Below are positions 15,209 to 23,770 of a stretch of DNA of 32,173 nucleotides, in pieces; the first letter of the stretch is position 1, and every line of letters begins with the position of its first letter. The notes beneath the pieces were generated by a model, which ran no database searches, was not told the origin of the DNA, and worked only from the letters and a program-made list of their open reading frames with translations. The DNA is from Flavobacteriales bacterium. GTDB taxonomy: Bacteria > Bacteroidota > Bacteroidia > Flavobacteriales_G > JALEGO01. The translations under genes were made by a program, and so were the position numbers. Location: positions 1 to 32,173 of the forward strand of contig JALEGO010000756.1 in NCBI GenBank assembly GCA_022763165.1. Direction: 5' to 3'.

Positions 15209-15222
15209 CTGATTTATATCAT
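15209..15222. promoter_or_regulatory. Crp/Fnr-type operator, site 3 (CTGATTTATATCAT)
   Basis: Fits the shared palindrome and lies 75 bases before the minus-strand CBS start at 15133. The minus-strand octamer GACCTTTA (15157-15164) is 55 bp from the site centre, nearly the same octamer as at site 1; GATTTTTG at 15165-15172 is a better -7 match but at 47 bp. Confidence 0.68.
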
Positions 15223-15231
15223 AGTAAAAAC

Positions 15232-15261
15232 AAAAAAGTGGGCCTCATTTCTGAAACCCAC
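15232..15261 (-). terminator. Rho-independent terminator of the 113-aa membrane protein gene
   Basis: Read on minus, GTGGGTTTCA (15261-15252) pairs with TGAGGCCCAC (15247-15238), 10 bp with two G-U pairs, around the tetraloop GAAA, followed by six T. It starts about 36 bases after the stop codon at 15297. It separates this gene from the CBS gene promoter, so the CBS gene depends on its own operator site 3. Confidence 0.88.
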
Positions 15262-15296
15262 CTCAAGTATACGAACTCGTTACTTTGGAATCTGTC

Positions 15297-15638
15297 TTAT
15301 AGCAATAAGTTTATTGCGATGATAATAGTATCTACAATAATTGCGACTATACTCCATCGGACAATAGTCTTCATTGGAGCAACAGCCAAGAGCATTGATA
15401 GCGTTCCCATAGTTGGAATTACGACTGCGATCAACTGCCATAATACTGTTACGGCACCGGACCATACTGCCACCCCGCCATAACATCCAACAACTAAGAG
15501 CGCCATCGAGATGATTGCAAAGCGGTTAAACTCTAGTTTTTCTTCCCAACTCACTTTTTGAGGTTGTGTCTCAACTGCAGGTGCAGTAGTTGTTGATTTT
15601 ATTCTTGCTCCTTGTCCAACTGATATTGTAGATTCCAT
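15297..15638 (-). CDS. Small membrane protein linked to the cbb3 cluster, unknown
   Basis: 113 aa. A polar N-terminal part of about 38 residues rich in Thr, Ala and Gln is followed by three hydrophobic segments (RFAIISMALLVVGCYGGVAV; LWQLIAVVIPTMGTLSMLLAVA; WSIVAIIVDTIIIAINLLL). I do not recognise a named family. It is divergent from ccoI and shares with it operator site 4, which sits 73 bases upstream of this start. The minus-strand octamer TAATTTAG (15660-15667) is 55 bp from the site centre. A strong terminator follows, so it is a single-gene transcript. Co-regulation suggests a role in microaerobic respiration or copper delivery; the activity is unknown. Confidence 0.8.
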   Translation of the reverse strand: MESTISVGQGARIKSTTTAPAVETQPQKVSWEEKLEFNRFAIISMALLVVGCYGGVAVWSGAVTVLWQLIAVVIPTMGTLSMLLAVAPMKTIVRWSIVAIIVDTIIIAINLLL

Positions 15639-15711
15639 AATTATTCAATTTTATTGGAACTAAATTACCTGGATTTCAAACCATATTGAATTGCATTTGT
15701 CATATGAAAGC

Positions 15712-15725
15712 ATGACATATATCAT
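15712..15725. promoter_or_regulatory. Crp/Fnr-type operator, site 4, shared by divergent genes (ATGACATATATCAT)
   Basis: Part of the 16-bp palindrome CATGACATATATCATG (15711-15726). On plus, TACTTTTA (15748-15755, one base off TAnnTTTG) is 33 bp from the site centre, placing it near -41 for ccoI, with a very short leader before ATG 15761. On minus, TAATTTAG (15660-15667) is 55 bp away, placing it near -62 for the 113-aa gene. One site can thus serve both promoters in the two activator positions. A second inverted pair, TGTCAT-N8-ATGACA, overlaps its left side. Confidence 0.72.
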
Positions 15726-15760
15726 GTTACTAAAAAGCTGAGCCTAATACTTTTATAAAT

Positions 15761-18163
15761 ATGTCTTTGATCAAAGAAAAGGTTGAGTGTTTCCATTGTT
15801 CGGATGAATGTGTGACTACGATTGAATATGATGACAAAATGTTTTGTTGCCAAGGTTGCAAAGGGGTGTATCAGTTGTTTTCTGACAATGGAATGATCGA
15901 TTATTATGATCTTGATGAAAAAGCGGGCATTAAACCAGGAGAGAATGATTTAGACGCATTTTTTTATCTCGATCAACCAGAGATAAAGCAGGACCTGCTC
16001 AGTTTTTACGATGAGGCCTCGAAATACGAGAAGGTCAATTTACACCTACCAATGATTCATTGTAGTGCATGCATTTGGTTACTAGAAAATCTTCCGAAAA
16101 TCAATTCTGGCGTTGTTAATGTCAGGGTCAATTTTGCTCAAAGAAAAGCGGATATAACATACAACAAAGAGAAGTTGAGCCTAAGACAACTGGCTCTTTT
16201 TTTAAAAAGCATTGGTTATGAGCCCAGAATTCAATTAGAGGCCTTGCGTTCGTCAAATCCGAAATCACAAACGGACAGAAATCTATTGTATAAACTTGGT
16301 TTGGCAGGCTTTGCCTTTGGTAACGTGATGTTACTCAGCTTTCCTTCCTATTTTGGTGATCAGAGTTTTCAATTCAGTAAATATCAGAGCACCTTTTCTT
16401 TCGTTAGTTTTTTGCTTTCCATTCCTGTAATTCTTTACTCAGCATCTGATTATATTAAGGCGGCCTATTATGCGGTCAAAAGAAAATCCCTAGGGATAGA
16501 TATTCCCATTACAATTGGTCTTTTTGCGATTTTTTTTCAAAGTGTTTGGGAAATAACTTCTCATACTGGTCATGGTTATTTTGATTCTTTAACTGGTTTG
16601 GTATTCTTTCTCTTAATTGGAAAGTGGTTTCAAGGAAGAGTATACAAAAGACTATCGTTTGATAACGACTATTCATCATTTTTTCCTGCCGCAGTAAGAT
16701 ATATAGTTGGTGATAGAGTTGACTCCAAAAAGGTTGATGACTTGAAAACGGGCGATATTATTGAAGTGAGGAGTAATGAAATTATCCCGGTTGATTGCAA
16801 ACTTCTTTCTTCAACATCACAGATTGATTACAGTTTTGTTACTGGTGAATCAGAGCCCACCAGTAAACTTAAGGGCAACATTTTATTTGCAGGGGGCAGA
16901 GTAATTGGTAAATCTGTTAGGTTGGAGGTTCTAAAAGAGTTGAAGGAAAGTCAATTATTGCGTTTGTGGAAGTCAGACAACCATAAAAAACAAGAAAAGC
17001 CAATGATAAAACTTACACAGAGCATTGCAAAAGTCTTTACGATAACCGTATTGATCCTTGCAGTTTCTGGTTTCTTTTTTTGGTTAGATCAGGGCTTAAG
17101 TAAAGCTATTTTTGTGTTTTCTTCGGTATTAATTATTGCTTGTCCATGTGCTCTTGCCTTGGCCGCCCCATTTGGTTTGGGCAACAGTTTAAGACTTTTG
17201 GCAAAGAGAGGATTTTATTTGAAAGATATCGCCACGCTTGAACGTCTCACTAAGATTAAACATATAGTCTTTGATAAGACCGGGACCATCACGTCCAACA
17301 AAGACTTTAGAGTACATTATACTGGAGATTCTTTTTCAGATTCAGAATGGAGAATCATTAAAGGGACAACAAGGCATTCCCTCCATCCTTTGAGCATCGC
17401 AATAACGAATAGTATTGATCAACCTCCCTTAGAAATTGATAATTTTCAAGAAATTCCGGGCAAAGGTTTAAAAGCAGAATATTCAGGAAAACCTGTTGCT
17501 TTAGGTTCTGAAGAATTCATTCGAGAAAGATCAAACAAGGAATACGTTTTGAATGGTGAGAATCATGTAATGATAGCCTTAAATGAAAAAATAGGGGCAT
17601 TTACTGTACGCAAAAGCTTGCGGCAGAACATAAAACAAAGTCTTGGTAAACTCTATGAAATCTGTGAAATCTCATTGTTATCTGGGGATTCCGATAGAGA
17701 GGAGGAAAGAATGAAAGATGTTTTTCCTGATGGAGTGGCACTCAATTTTGACCAATCCCCAGAACAAAAACGTGATTACATCGACAAACTTCAAAAGCAC
17801 ACTCCGTGTATGATGATAGGAGATGGATTGAATGATTCGGGCGCTCTTCAGGCAAGTTATGTAGGGATGGCAGTGTCAGATGATCATCAGAATTTCACTC
17901 CTGCTTGCGACATCATTACAGAGGGAAGAGTTTTGAATAGCATTCACATTCTACTTAAAATAGCAAAGAACTCTATGTTAGCTGTGCGCTTAAGTGTGGT
18001 TTTTTCATTATTGTATAATGTCATTGGCTTGTACTTTGCTTTGTCCGGTAACTTGGCGCCTATAGTTGCCGCCATTTTGATGCCTTTGAGCTCTATAAGT
18101 GTAGTTGTTTTTGTGTTTATTTTAACCCAAATGATTCACAAAAGAACCAAAAACAGCATCTAA
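15761..18163 (+). CDS. ccoI: Copper-exporting P-type ATPase for cbb3 oxidase assembly
   Basis: 800 aa. The N-terminal Cys-rich metal domain (CFHCSDEC, CCQGCKGV; residues 10-33) is typical of FixI/CcoI ATPases. The HMA domain follows with Cys101 and Cys104 (IHCSACIW). Eight membrane helices are expected, with the ion-channel motif CPC at 461-463 (IIACPCALA). The actuator loop has TGES (361-364), phosphorylation occurs at Asp505 (DKTGT), the HP motif is present (SLHPLS), and the hinge is GDGLNDSGAL. It moves Cu(I) across the inner membrane for the CuB centre of the cbb3 oxidase encoded immediately downstream. ATG 15761 lies only a few bases after the predicted transcription start. It has its own promoter and operator, and ccoS has another. 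Confidence 0.96.
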   Translation: MSLIKEKVECFHCSDECVTTIEYDDKMFCCQGCKGVYQLFSDNGMIDYYDLDEKAGIKPGENDLDAFFYLDQPEIKQDLLSFYDEASKYEKVNLHLPMIHCSACIWLLENLPKINSGVVNVRVNFAQRKADITYNKEKLSLRQLALFLKSIGYEPRIQLEALRSSNPKSQTDRNLLYKLGLAGFAFGNVMLLSFPSYFGDQSFQFSKYQSTFSFVSFLLSIPVILYSASDYIKAAYYAVKRKSLGIDIPITIGLFAIFFQSVWEITSHTGHGYFDSLTGLVFFLLIGKWFQGRVYKRLSFDNDYSSFFPAAVRYIVGDRVDSKKVDDLKTGDIIEVRSNEIIPVDCKLLSSTSQIDYSFVTGESEPTSKLKGNILFAGGRVIGKSVRLEVLKELKESQLLRLWKSDNHKKQEKPMIKLTQSIAKVFTITVLILAVSGFFFWLDQGLSKAIFVFSSVLIIACPCALALAAPFGLGNSLRLLAKRGFYLKDIATLERLTKIKHIVFDKTGTITSNKDFRVHYTGDSFSDSEWRIIKGTTRHSLHPLSIAITNSIDQPPLEIDNFQEIPGKGLKAEYSGKPVALGSEEFIRERSNKEYVLNGENHVMIALNEKIGAFTVRKSLRQNIKQSLGKLYEICEISLLSGDSDREEERMKDVFPDGVALNFDQSPEQKRDYIDKLQKHTPCMMIGDGLNDSGALQASYVGMAVSDDHQNFTPACDIITEGRVLNSIHILLKIAKNSMLAVRLSVVFSLLYNVIGLYFALSGNLAPIVAAILMPLSSISVVVFVFILTQMIHKRTKNSI

Positions 18164-18228
18164 GGATTACGCCTAAAACCCTTCATTTGACTTACAATCA
18201 AACACCTAGAAAATAATGGTCGAGTTAC

Positions 18229-18242
18229 ATGATTTATGTCAT
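18229..18242. promoter_or_regulatory. Crp/Fnr-type operator, site 5, ccoS-ccoNOQP promoter (ATGATTTATGTCAT)
   Basis: Part of the 16-bp palindrome CATGATTTATGTCATG (18228-18243). It ends 75 bases before the ccoS start. The -7-like TTCCTTTG at 18288-18295 (one base off TAnnTTTG) is 56 bp from the site centre. It is expected to activate the whole ccoS-to-SafE operon. Confidence 0.75.
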
Positions 18243-18317
18243 GGATTTGCACAAACCAATGTCATTTTAATCCTTTCAATATAGCCATTCCTTTGACATT
18301 AATAATTGAACGAATTT

Positions 18318-18476
18318 ATGAGTGTCATATTCTTATTGCTGATCTGTAGTCTGGTTTTGGCCATTACCTTTTTGTTGGCTTTCATATGGACTATTAAGAA
18401 CAAGCAATACGATGATGATTACTCAGCATCTGTAAGAATGCTTTTTGAGCATAAACCAAAAGAGAAATCAGAATAA
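18318..18476 (+). CDS. ccoS: cbb3-type oxidase assembly protein CcoS
   Basis: 52 aa (MSVIFLLLICSLVLAITFLL then AFIWTIKNKQYDDD and a short polar tail). One membrane helix followed by the WTIKNKQYDDD motif is the CcoS/FixS signature (usual form W.hk.gQFdD). CcoS is needed to load cofactors into cbb3 oxidase, acting with the CcoI copper ATPase. It lies between ccoI (155 bases upstream) and ccoNO (7 bases downstream) and is the first gene after operator site 5. Length is normal for the family. Confidence 0.93.
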   Translation: MSVIFLLLICSLVLAITFLLAFIWTIKNKQYDDDYSASVRMLFEHKPKEKSE

Positions 18477-18483
18477 TTGAATC

Positions 18484-20592
18484 ATGGGATTAGTTAAGTA
18501 TCATTATGATAATAAGATTGTTAGGAACTTCTTAGTTGCTACATCTGTTTGGGGACTTGTGGGAATGTTGGGAGGCCTTTTGGTCGCATTACAGCTTGTT
18601 TTTCCTGAAGCCAACTTCGCTGAATATTTCACATTTGGGCGGTTACGGCCAGTTCACACAAATGCAGTCATTTTTGCCTTTGTGGGGAATGGAATTTTCG
18701 CTGGGGTTTACTACTCTCTTCAGCGATTATTGAAAACGAGAATGTGGAGTGATGCTCTGAGTAATATAAACTTTTGGGGGTGGCAATTGATTATTGTGGC
18801 AGCAGCTCTAACCTTGCCTCTGGGATATACAACAGGTAAGGAGTATGCGGAATTAGAATGGCCTATTGATATTGCAATTACTTTGATGTGGGTGGTTTTT
18901 GGACTGAATATGTTTATGACCATTATCAAAAGAAGAGAGCGTCATTTATATGTTGCGGTGTGGTTTTACATTGCAACCTTCGTGACTGTAGCAATGTTGC
19001 ACATTGTAAATAGTTTTGAGTTGCCAATCAGCTTCTTAAAGAGTTACTCATGGTATGCTGGAGTACAAGACGCTTTGGTACAATGGTGGTACGGTCATAA
19101 TGCGGTTGCATTTTTCTTAACTACCCCCTACTTGGGACTGATGTATTATTTCATTCCCAAAGCATCAAACAGACCAGTATACTCATATAAGCTCTCAATC
19201 ATTCACTTTTGGGCTCTGATTTTTATATACATCTGGGCTGGTCCGCATCACCTTCTGTATTCTGCTCTTCCTGATTGGGCGCAATCTTTAGGGGTTGTTT
19301 TTTCAGTAATGCTTATTGCTCCATCCTGGGGAGGTATGCTCAATGGACTACTGACCTTAAGAGGAGCCTGGGACAAAGTTAGAGAAAGCGCAACTCTTAA
19401 ATTTATGGTAGTTGCCGTTACTTGCTATGGAATGGCGACTTTCGAAGGACCTTTGATGTCACTTAAAAATGTAAACGCCATTAGCCACTTCACCGATTGG
19501 ACAATTGCTCACGTGCATGTTGGGGGTTTAGGTTGGAATGGGTTTTTGACTTTTGGAATGCTCTATTGGTTAATCCCAAAAATCTTCCAAACCAAGCTCT
19601 TTTCGAAAAGTGCTGCAAACTTCCATTTCTGGATTGGAACCCTTGGGATACTCTTTTATGCAATACCAATGTATTTCGCTGGCTTTACTCAGAGTTTAAT
19701 GTGGAAGGAATTTACTGCAGCTGGCTTTCTCAGATATCCTAACTTCCTTGAGACTGTCCTGGAGATAAAATGGGCATATGCTCTAAGAGCTTTTGGTGGA
19801 GCGCTATACATTGTAGGAGCTGTTGCCATGGTCTGGAACTTGTGGAAAACAGCTAAATCAGGAAGTCTTTTAGCGAATGAACCAGCAGAGGCTTACGAGT
19901 TAGAGAAGAACGTGACTCATAAAGGAGGCCATTGGCACCGTTGGATTGAAAGAAGACCGGTTCAAATGTTAGTCCTATCATTAGTTTTAGTGGCTATCGG
20001 AGGCATTATTGAGATTGTGCCAACATTCTTGGTGAGCTCAAATATTCCAACAATTGAAAATGTAAAGCCTTATACCCCTCTCGAATTACACGGCAGAGAC
20101 TTATACATCAAAGAAGGATGCTACACATGTCACTCTCAGATGATCCGTCCATTTCGTTCCGAAACGGAGCGTTATGGAGAGTATTCCAAAGCAGGAGAAT
20201 TTGTTTATGACCACCCCTTTCAATGGGGCTCCAAGAGAAATGGACCTGATCTTCACAGAATCGGAGGAAAATATCCTGACTCATGGCATTATCACCACAT
20301 GATAGATCCAACATCAATGTCGCCTGGATCAATTATGCCAACATATGAACATATGGAAACGAATACCATAGACACATCAATGACAGACGAGAAAATACGC
20401 GCCATGCAAACCCTTGGTGTGCCATATCCAGAAGGATATGATTTAATGGCAAATCGAGATTTAGTTACACAAGCAGATAGCATTGTAAACAATCTAAAAA
20501 AGGATAACATTCAGATTACCTCAGATGCTGAGCTCGTTGCACTTATTGCCTATTTACAGAGATTAGGGACTGATATCAAAGGAAAAAAATAA
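18484..20592 (+). CDS. ccoNO: Fused cbb3-type cytochrome c oxidase subunits I and II (CcoN-CcoO)
   Basis: 702 aa. Residues about 1-460 are CcoN with 12 membrane helices and the metal ligands: His58 (RPVHTNA), the CuB histidine and crosslinked tyrosine region (QWWYGHNAVAFFLTTPYLGLMYYFIP), the His pair (GPHHLLYSALP), and the heme histidines (TDWTIAHVHVGGLGWNGF). A linker of about 30 residues (NEPAEAYELEKNVTHKGGHWHRWIERRP) leads into CcoO with one membrane anchor and heme c site CYTCH at 546-550, and an axial Met region (PGSIMPTYEHM). The N-O fusion is the Bacteroidota form. The enzyme reduces oxygen to water with high affinity and pumps protons in the inner membrane. Genes ccoQ and ccoP follow. 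Confidence 0.97.
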   Translation: MGLVKYHYDNKIVRNFLVATSVWGLVGMLGGLLVALQLVFPEANFAEYFTFGRLRPVHTNAVIFAFVGNGIFAGVYYSLQRLLKTRMWSDALSNINFWGWQLIIVAAALTLPLGYTTGKEYAELEWPIDIAITLMWVVFGLNMFMTIIKRRERHLYVAVWFYIATFVTVAMLHIVNSFELPISFLKSYSWYAGVQDALVQWWYGHNAVAFFLTTPYLGLMYYFIPKASNRPVYSYKLSIIHFWALIFIYIWAGPHHLLYSALPDWAQSLGVVFSVMLIAPSWGGMLNGLLTLRGAWDKVRESATLKFMVVAVTCYGMATFEGPLMSLKNVNAISHFTDWTIAHVHVGGLGWNGFLTFGMLYWLIPKIFQTKLFSKSAANFHFWIGTLGILFYAIPMYFAGFTQSLMWKEFTAAGFLRYPNFLETVLEIKWAYALRAFGGALYIVGAVAMVWNLWKTAKSGSLLANEPAEAYELEKNVTHKGGHWHRWIERRPVQMLVLSLVLVAIGGIIEIVPTFLVSSNIPTIENVKPYTPLELHGRDLYIKEGCYTCHSQMIRPFRSETERYGEYSKAGEFVYDHPFQWGSKRNGPDLHRIGGKYPDSWHYHHMIDPTSMSPGSIMPTYEHMETNTIDTSMTDEKIRAMQTLGVPYPEGYDLMANRDLVTQADSIVNNLKKDNIQITSDAELVALIAYLQRLGTDIKGKK

Positions 20593-20597
20593 AGAAC

Positions 20598-20762
20598 ATG
20601 TTAAAGTACATTAAACATCATATGGAATTGATTACAGGAATTGAAATCTTTCCAATTATATCGTTTCTCATATTCTTTCTATTCTTTATTGTAGTTGGGA
20701 TTTGGGTGTTTACAGCTAGGAAGAGCTATATCGATGAAATGAAGAATATACCACTGGATTGA
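20598..20762 (+). CDS. ccoQ: cbb3-type oxidase small subunit CcoQ
   Basis: 54 aa: a short N-terminal segment (MLKYIKHHMELITGIEIFP), one membrane helix (IISFLIFFLFFIVVGIWVFT) and a charged tail (ARKSYIDEMKNIPLD) ending in the IPLD motif common in CcoQ of this phylum. It lies 5 bases after ccoNO and 15 before ccoP. CcoQ stabilises the assembled oxidase. Recognition rests on position, size and topology as much as on sequence. Confidence 0.88.
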   Translation: MLKYIKHHMELITGIEIFPIISFLIFFLFFIVVGIWVFTARKSYIDEMKNIPLD

Positions 20763-20777
20763 TCTTAGAAGTTTTGA

Positions 20778-21929
20778 ATGAAATTGAGTAATATGAAAAG
20801 GATTTTCTCACTTGTTTTAGGAACACTATTCAGCGCTCCTCTATTCGCTGAAACACAACAAACAGCAGTTACGAATGATGACACAATCCTCTATATTCTA
20901 GGAGGGATAATGGTGATACTATTATTCCTAATTATTGGAGTGGGCTCCACAATAAGCAATCTTGCCGGGAACAAGGATTTTTGGAAAAACTATTCAAAAG
21001 AGAAGACAAACTCGAATCTAAAGACAATAATCATTTTCATAGCACTCTGGGGCATAAGTAATTCGGGTTTTTCGCTATCAGTTTCACCTCCTGCTGAACA
21101 AGCTGAAATGGCTGGTGAAGGTCAATTCATATTTTGGCTGCTTTTTATAACTGATATCATTCTTGCAATTGTGCTTTACACGATGATTAAGATCCTCAAT
21201 GGCATGACCAAAACGCTTGCTGGCAAAGATGAGGAAGAAAAGGAAGATGTGTTGGAAAAAGTGGCTGCAAGTTTGACAAGCGCTGTGCCAATTGAGAATG
21301 AGGAAACAATAATGATGGACCATGAATATGATGGTATTAGAGAATTGGACAATGTATTACCACCATGGTGGGTAGGGATGTTCTATGCTACGATAATCTT
21401 TGGTTTAATCTATGTTCCATATTACCATTTTGGTTCAGGTCAACTACAGGCAGAGGAATACGAAAGTGAAGTCGTTTTGGCTGAAGAGCAAAAGGCCGCA
21501 TATATGGCCAAAATGGCAAATTCGGTAAACGAGAGTAACGTCAAACTTATAACTGATGAGGTACGCCTAGAAAATGGTCGAAAGCTGTATATGAATAATT
21601 GCATCGCTTGCCACGGTGTGCAGGGTGAAGGAGGAGTAGGACCCAATTTGACAGATGAATACTGGATTCATGGAGGAGGAATTAAGAATGTCTTCAAAAC
21701 CATTAAATATGGAATTCCAGAAAAAGGAATGATTGCTTGGCAAGCACAAATGACTCCGGCACAACTCAATGAAGTTGCAAGTTATATTCTGAACAAATTC
21801 CAAGGAACAAATCCAAGCAACGGAAAAGAACCTCAAGGGGACCTTTATAAGGAAGCTCAATCAGCTCAAGAATCCGATACTATTTCGACTTTAAGTGATA
21901 CACTGGAGGTTGATACATTAAAAGAATGA
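20778..21929 (+). CDS. ccoP: cbb3-type oxidase subunit III (CcoP), single heme c
   Basis: 383 aa from ATG 20778; ATG 20793 (MKRIFSLVLGTLFSAPLFA) is equally good as a signal-peptide start. After the signal come two further hydrophobic pairs (TILYILGGIMVILLFLIIGVG; TIIIFIALWGISNSGF and FIFWLLFITDIILAIVLYTMI), then the CcoP anchor motif (YDGIRELDNVLPPWWVGMFYATIIFGLIYVPYYH). A cytochrome c domain follows at about 265-345 with heme site CIACH (275-279) and the Met region near KGMIAW. Proteobacterial CcoP has two heme c domains; only one is present here, with a long acidic tail. It passes electrons to CcoO/CcoN. The last codon overlaps the start of ccoG. Confidence 0.95.
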   Translation: MKLSNMKRIFSLVLGTLFSAPLFAETQQTAVTNDDTILYILGGIMVILLFLIIGVGSTISNLAGNKDFWKNYSKEKTNSNLKTIIIFIALWGISNSGFSLSVSPPAEQAEMAGEGQFIFWLLFITDIILAIVLYTMIKILNGMTKTLAGKDEEEKEDVLEKVAASLTSAVPIENEETIMMDHEYDGIRELDNVLPPWWVGMFYATIIFGLIYVPYYHFGSGQLQAEEYESEVVLAEEQKAAYMAKMANSVNESNVKLITDEVRLENGRKLYMNNCIACHGVQGEGGVGPNLTDEYWIHGGGIKNVFKTIKYGIPEKGMIAWQAQMTPAQLNEVASYILNKFQGTNPSNGKEPQGDLYKEAQSAQESDTISTLSDTLEVDTLKE

Positions 21930-23338
21930 GCCAAAACAGCACGAATACTGATCAATCATATCGCGATAAAATAGCAACCGTAGATGGTTCAGGAAAAAGA
22001 CTTTGGATTTTCCCTAAAAAACCATTTGGGAAATTCTATAACTGGAGAAAAATTACCAGCTACTTTCTGATTGCTATTTTATTAGGAGGACCTTTTATCA
22101 CAGTACAAGGCCAACCATTGCTTATGCTTAACATCCTTGAAAGGAAGTTTGTGATTTTTGGTAAAATCTTCTGGCCACAGGACATTCATCTTTTTGCATT
22201 ATTAGTAATCACAGGTGTGGTGTTTATTATTCTTTTCACTGTGATATTCGGCAGATTGTTCTGCGGATGGGTTTGCCCTCAGACCATTTTTATGGAAATG
22301 CTTTTCAGGCGTATCGAATATTGGTTTGAAGGAGATTGGAAACACCAGCAAAAACTTTCTAAAATGCCATGGAATTTTGAGAAGATTCGAAAAAGGGGTG
22401 GGAAATGGCTGGCGTTTTGGGTCGTGTCATTTGTGATAGCCAACGTATTTCTTGCTTATATTATTGGAAGTAAGTCGCTCATCAGTATTATTACAGACCC
22501 CATTTCTGCTCATATTGGAGGCCTAAGTTCATTGATGATTTTTACAACTATTTTTTTTCTGGTGTTTGCATGGTTTAGAGAGCAGGTTTGTACGGTTGTT
22601 TGCCCCTATGGTCGACTACAAGGAGTTCTTTTAGATAGAAACTCGGTAGTCGTAGCATATGATCACAAAAGAGGAGAATCTAGGGGGAAATACAGAAAAG
22701 GGGAAGATCGAACTTCCAATGGGAAAGGGGATTGTATAGATTGTTCTCAATGCGTGCATGTTTGTCCCACTGGAATTGATATTCGGAATGGCACCCAGCT
22801 AGAGTGTGTGAATTGCACAGCCTGCATTGATGCCTGCGATTTTATGATGGAAAAGACCGGTCTGGAAAAAGGTCTTATTAGATACGCGAGTGAAAACCAA
22901 ATTGAGACAGGCACAAAGTTCCAATTCACCACCAGAATGATCGCCTCATCGGCAGTTCTTGGAATTTTGATGGTGATTTTTACAGTGTTGTTAATTACCA
23001 GAACCGATGTGGAACTCTCATTATTAAGAGCTCCTGGAATGCTTTATCAAGAAAAGAGCGACAACCACTATTCTAATCTGTATACTTTCAAGTTGATTAA
23101 TAAAACAAACAAAGACTTTGATGTAACATTCAAAGTGGAAAACAAAATCGGGGAAGTTGAATTAGTAGGAGATTCTCTATCACATATCAAAAGAGAAGCT
23201 ATTTCGGAAGGGGCTCTTTTTATACTGCTCAAAAACACTGAACTGGAGGGAAAGAAGACTCCTTTAGTAATAGGCGTTTACAAAGATGAAAAGCGCATTG
23301 ATAAAATTAAAACGACTTTCATAGGTCCAAAAATTTAA
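21926..23338 (+). CDS. ccoG: cbb3 oxidase accessory protein CcoG (4Fe-4S, copper handling)
   Basis: 470 aa, overlapping ccoP by ATGA. Membrane segments occur near 40-60, 90-115, 160-180, 195-215 and 340-360. Motifs: the first Cys pair (FCGWVCPQTIFMEMLFRRIEYW), a second pair (CTVVCPYGRLQGVLLD), then two 4Fe-4S ferredoxin sets (CIDCSQCVHVCPTGIDIRNG and CVNCTACIDACDFMMEK). A periplasmic immunoglobulin-like C-terminal domain (about 370-470) completes the family layout (FixG/CcoG, RdxA). CcoG is thought to reduce Cu(II) to Cu(I) for the CcoI/CcoA copper route. Gene order ccoNO-Q-P-G-H is standard. Confidence 0.96.
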   Translation: MSQNSTNTDQSYRDKIATVDGSGKRLWIFPKKPFGKFYNWRKITSYFLIAILLGGPFITVQGQPLLMLNILERKFVIFGKIFWPQDIHLFALLVITGVVFIILFTVIFGRLFCGWVCPQTIFMEMLFRRIEYWFEGDWKHQQKLSKMPWNFEKIRKRGGKWLAFWVVSFVIANVFLAYIIGSKSLISIITDPISAHIGGLSSLMIFTTIFFLVFAWFREQVCTVVCPYGRLQGVLLDRNSVVVAYDHKRGESRGKYRKGEDRTSNGKGDCIDCSQCVHVCPTGIDIRNGTQLECVNCTACIDACDFMMEKTGLEKGLIRYASENQIETGTKFQFTTRMIASSAVLGILMVIFTVLLITRTDVELSLLRAPGMLYQEKSDNHYSNLYTFKLINKTNKDFDVTFKVENKIGEVELVGDSLSHIKREAISEGALFILLKNTELEGKKTPLVIGVYKDEKRIDKIKTTFIGPKI

Positions 23339-23341
23339 ATT

Positions 23342-23770
23342 ATGAGTTGGGGAAACGGAATTACGGTAGCTATAGTTTTATTCATAAGCTTCATTCTATA
23401 TTTTGTCTTTAGGATGATTAACCATGATGTGGATCTGGTGGCTGAAGACTACTATGCTCAAGAACTGGCCTATCAAGATCAGATTCATAAAATTCAGAAT
23501 GCTGAACAAAGAGGAGTAACCACTAAAGTCATTATGTTGAATGATTCCCTAAAGATAGAATTCGATAATGTTGAAGGCTTTGAAAATGGCGAATTAACCA
23601 TGTACAGACCATCAAACCCAAGTAAAGATTTAAAAGTACCATTAATCCTAAGAGATAAGGCATTCACATTGGCAACAAAAGATCTCAATACTGGTAAGTA
23701 TGTCGCAAAGTTGAACTTTGATTTGCAAGGCACCCCTTGCTACGCTGAAAACATCGTTGTCATCCCATGA
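23342..23770 (+). CDS. ccoH: cbb3 oxidase assembly protein CcoH (FixH)
   Basis: 142 aa: one N-terminal membrane helix (GNGITVAIVLFISFILYFVFRM) followed by the FixH motif (DVDLVAEDYYAQELAYQDQIHKIQNAE), then a beta-rich periplasmic domain. It starts 3 bases after ccoG and overlaps the next gene by ATGA. FixH helps in late assembly of the oxidase. Confidence 0.93.
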   Translation: MSWGNGITVAIVLFISFILYFVFRMINHDVDLVAEDYYAQELAYQDQIHKIQNAEQRGVTTKVIMLNDSLKIEFDNVEGFENGELTMYRPSNPSKDLKVPLILRDKAFTLATKDLNTGKYVAKLNFDLQGTPCYAENIVVIP

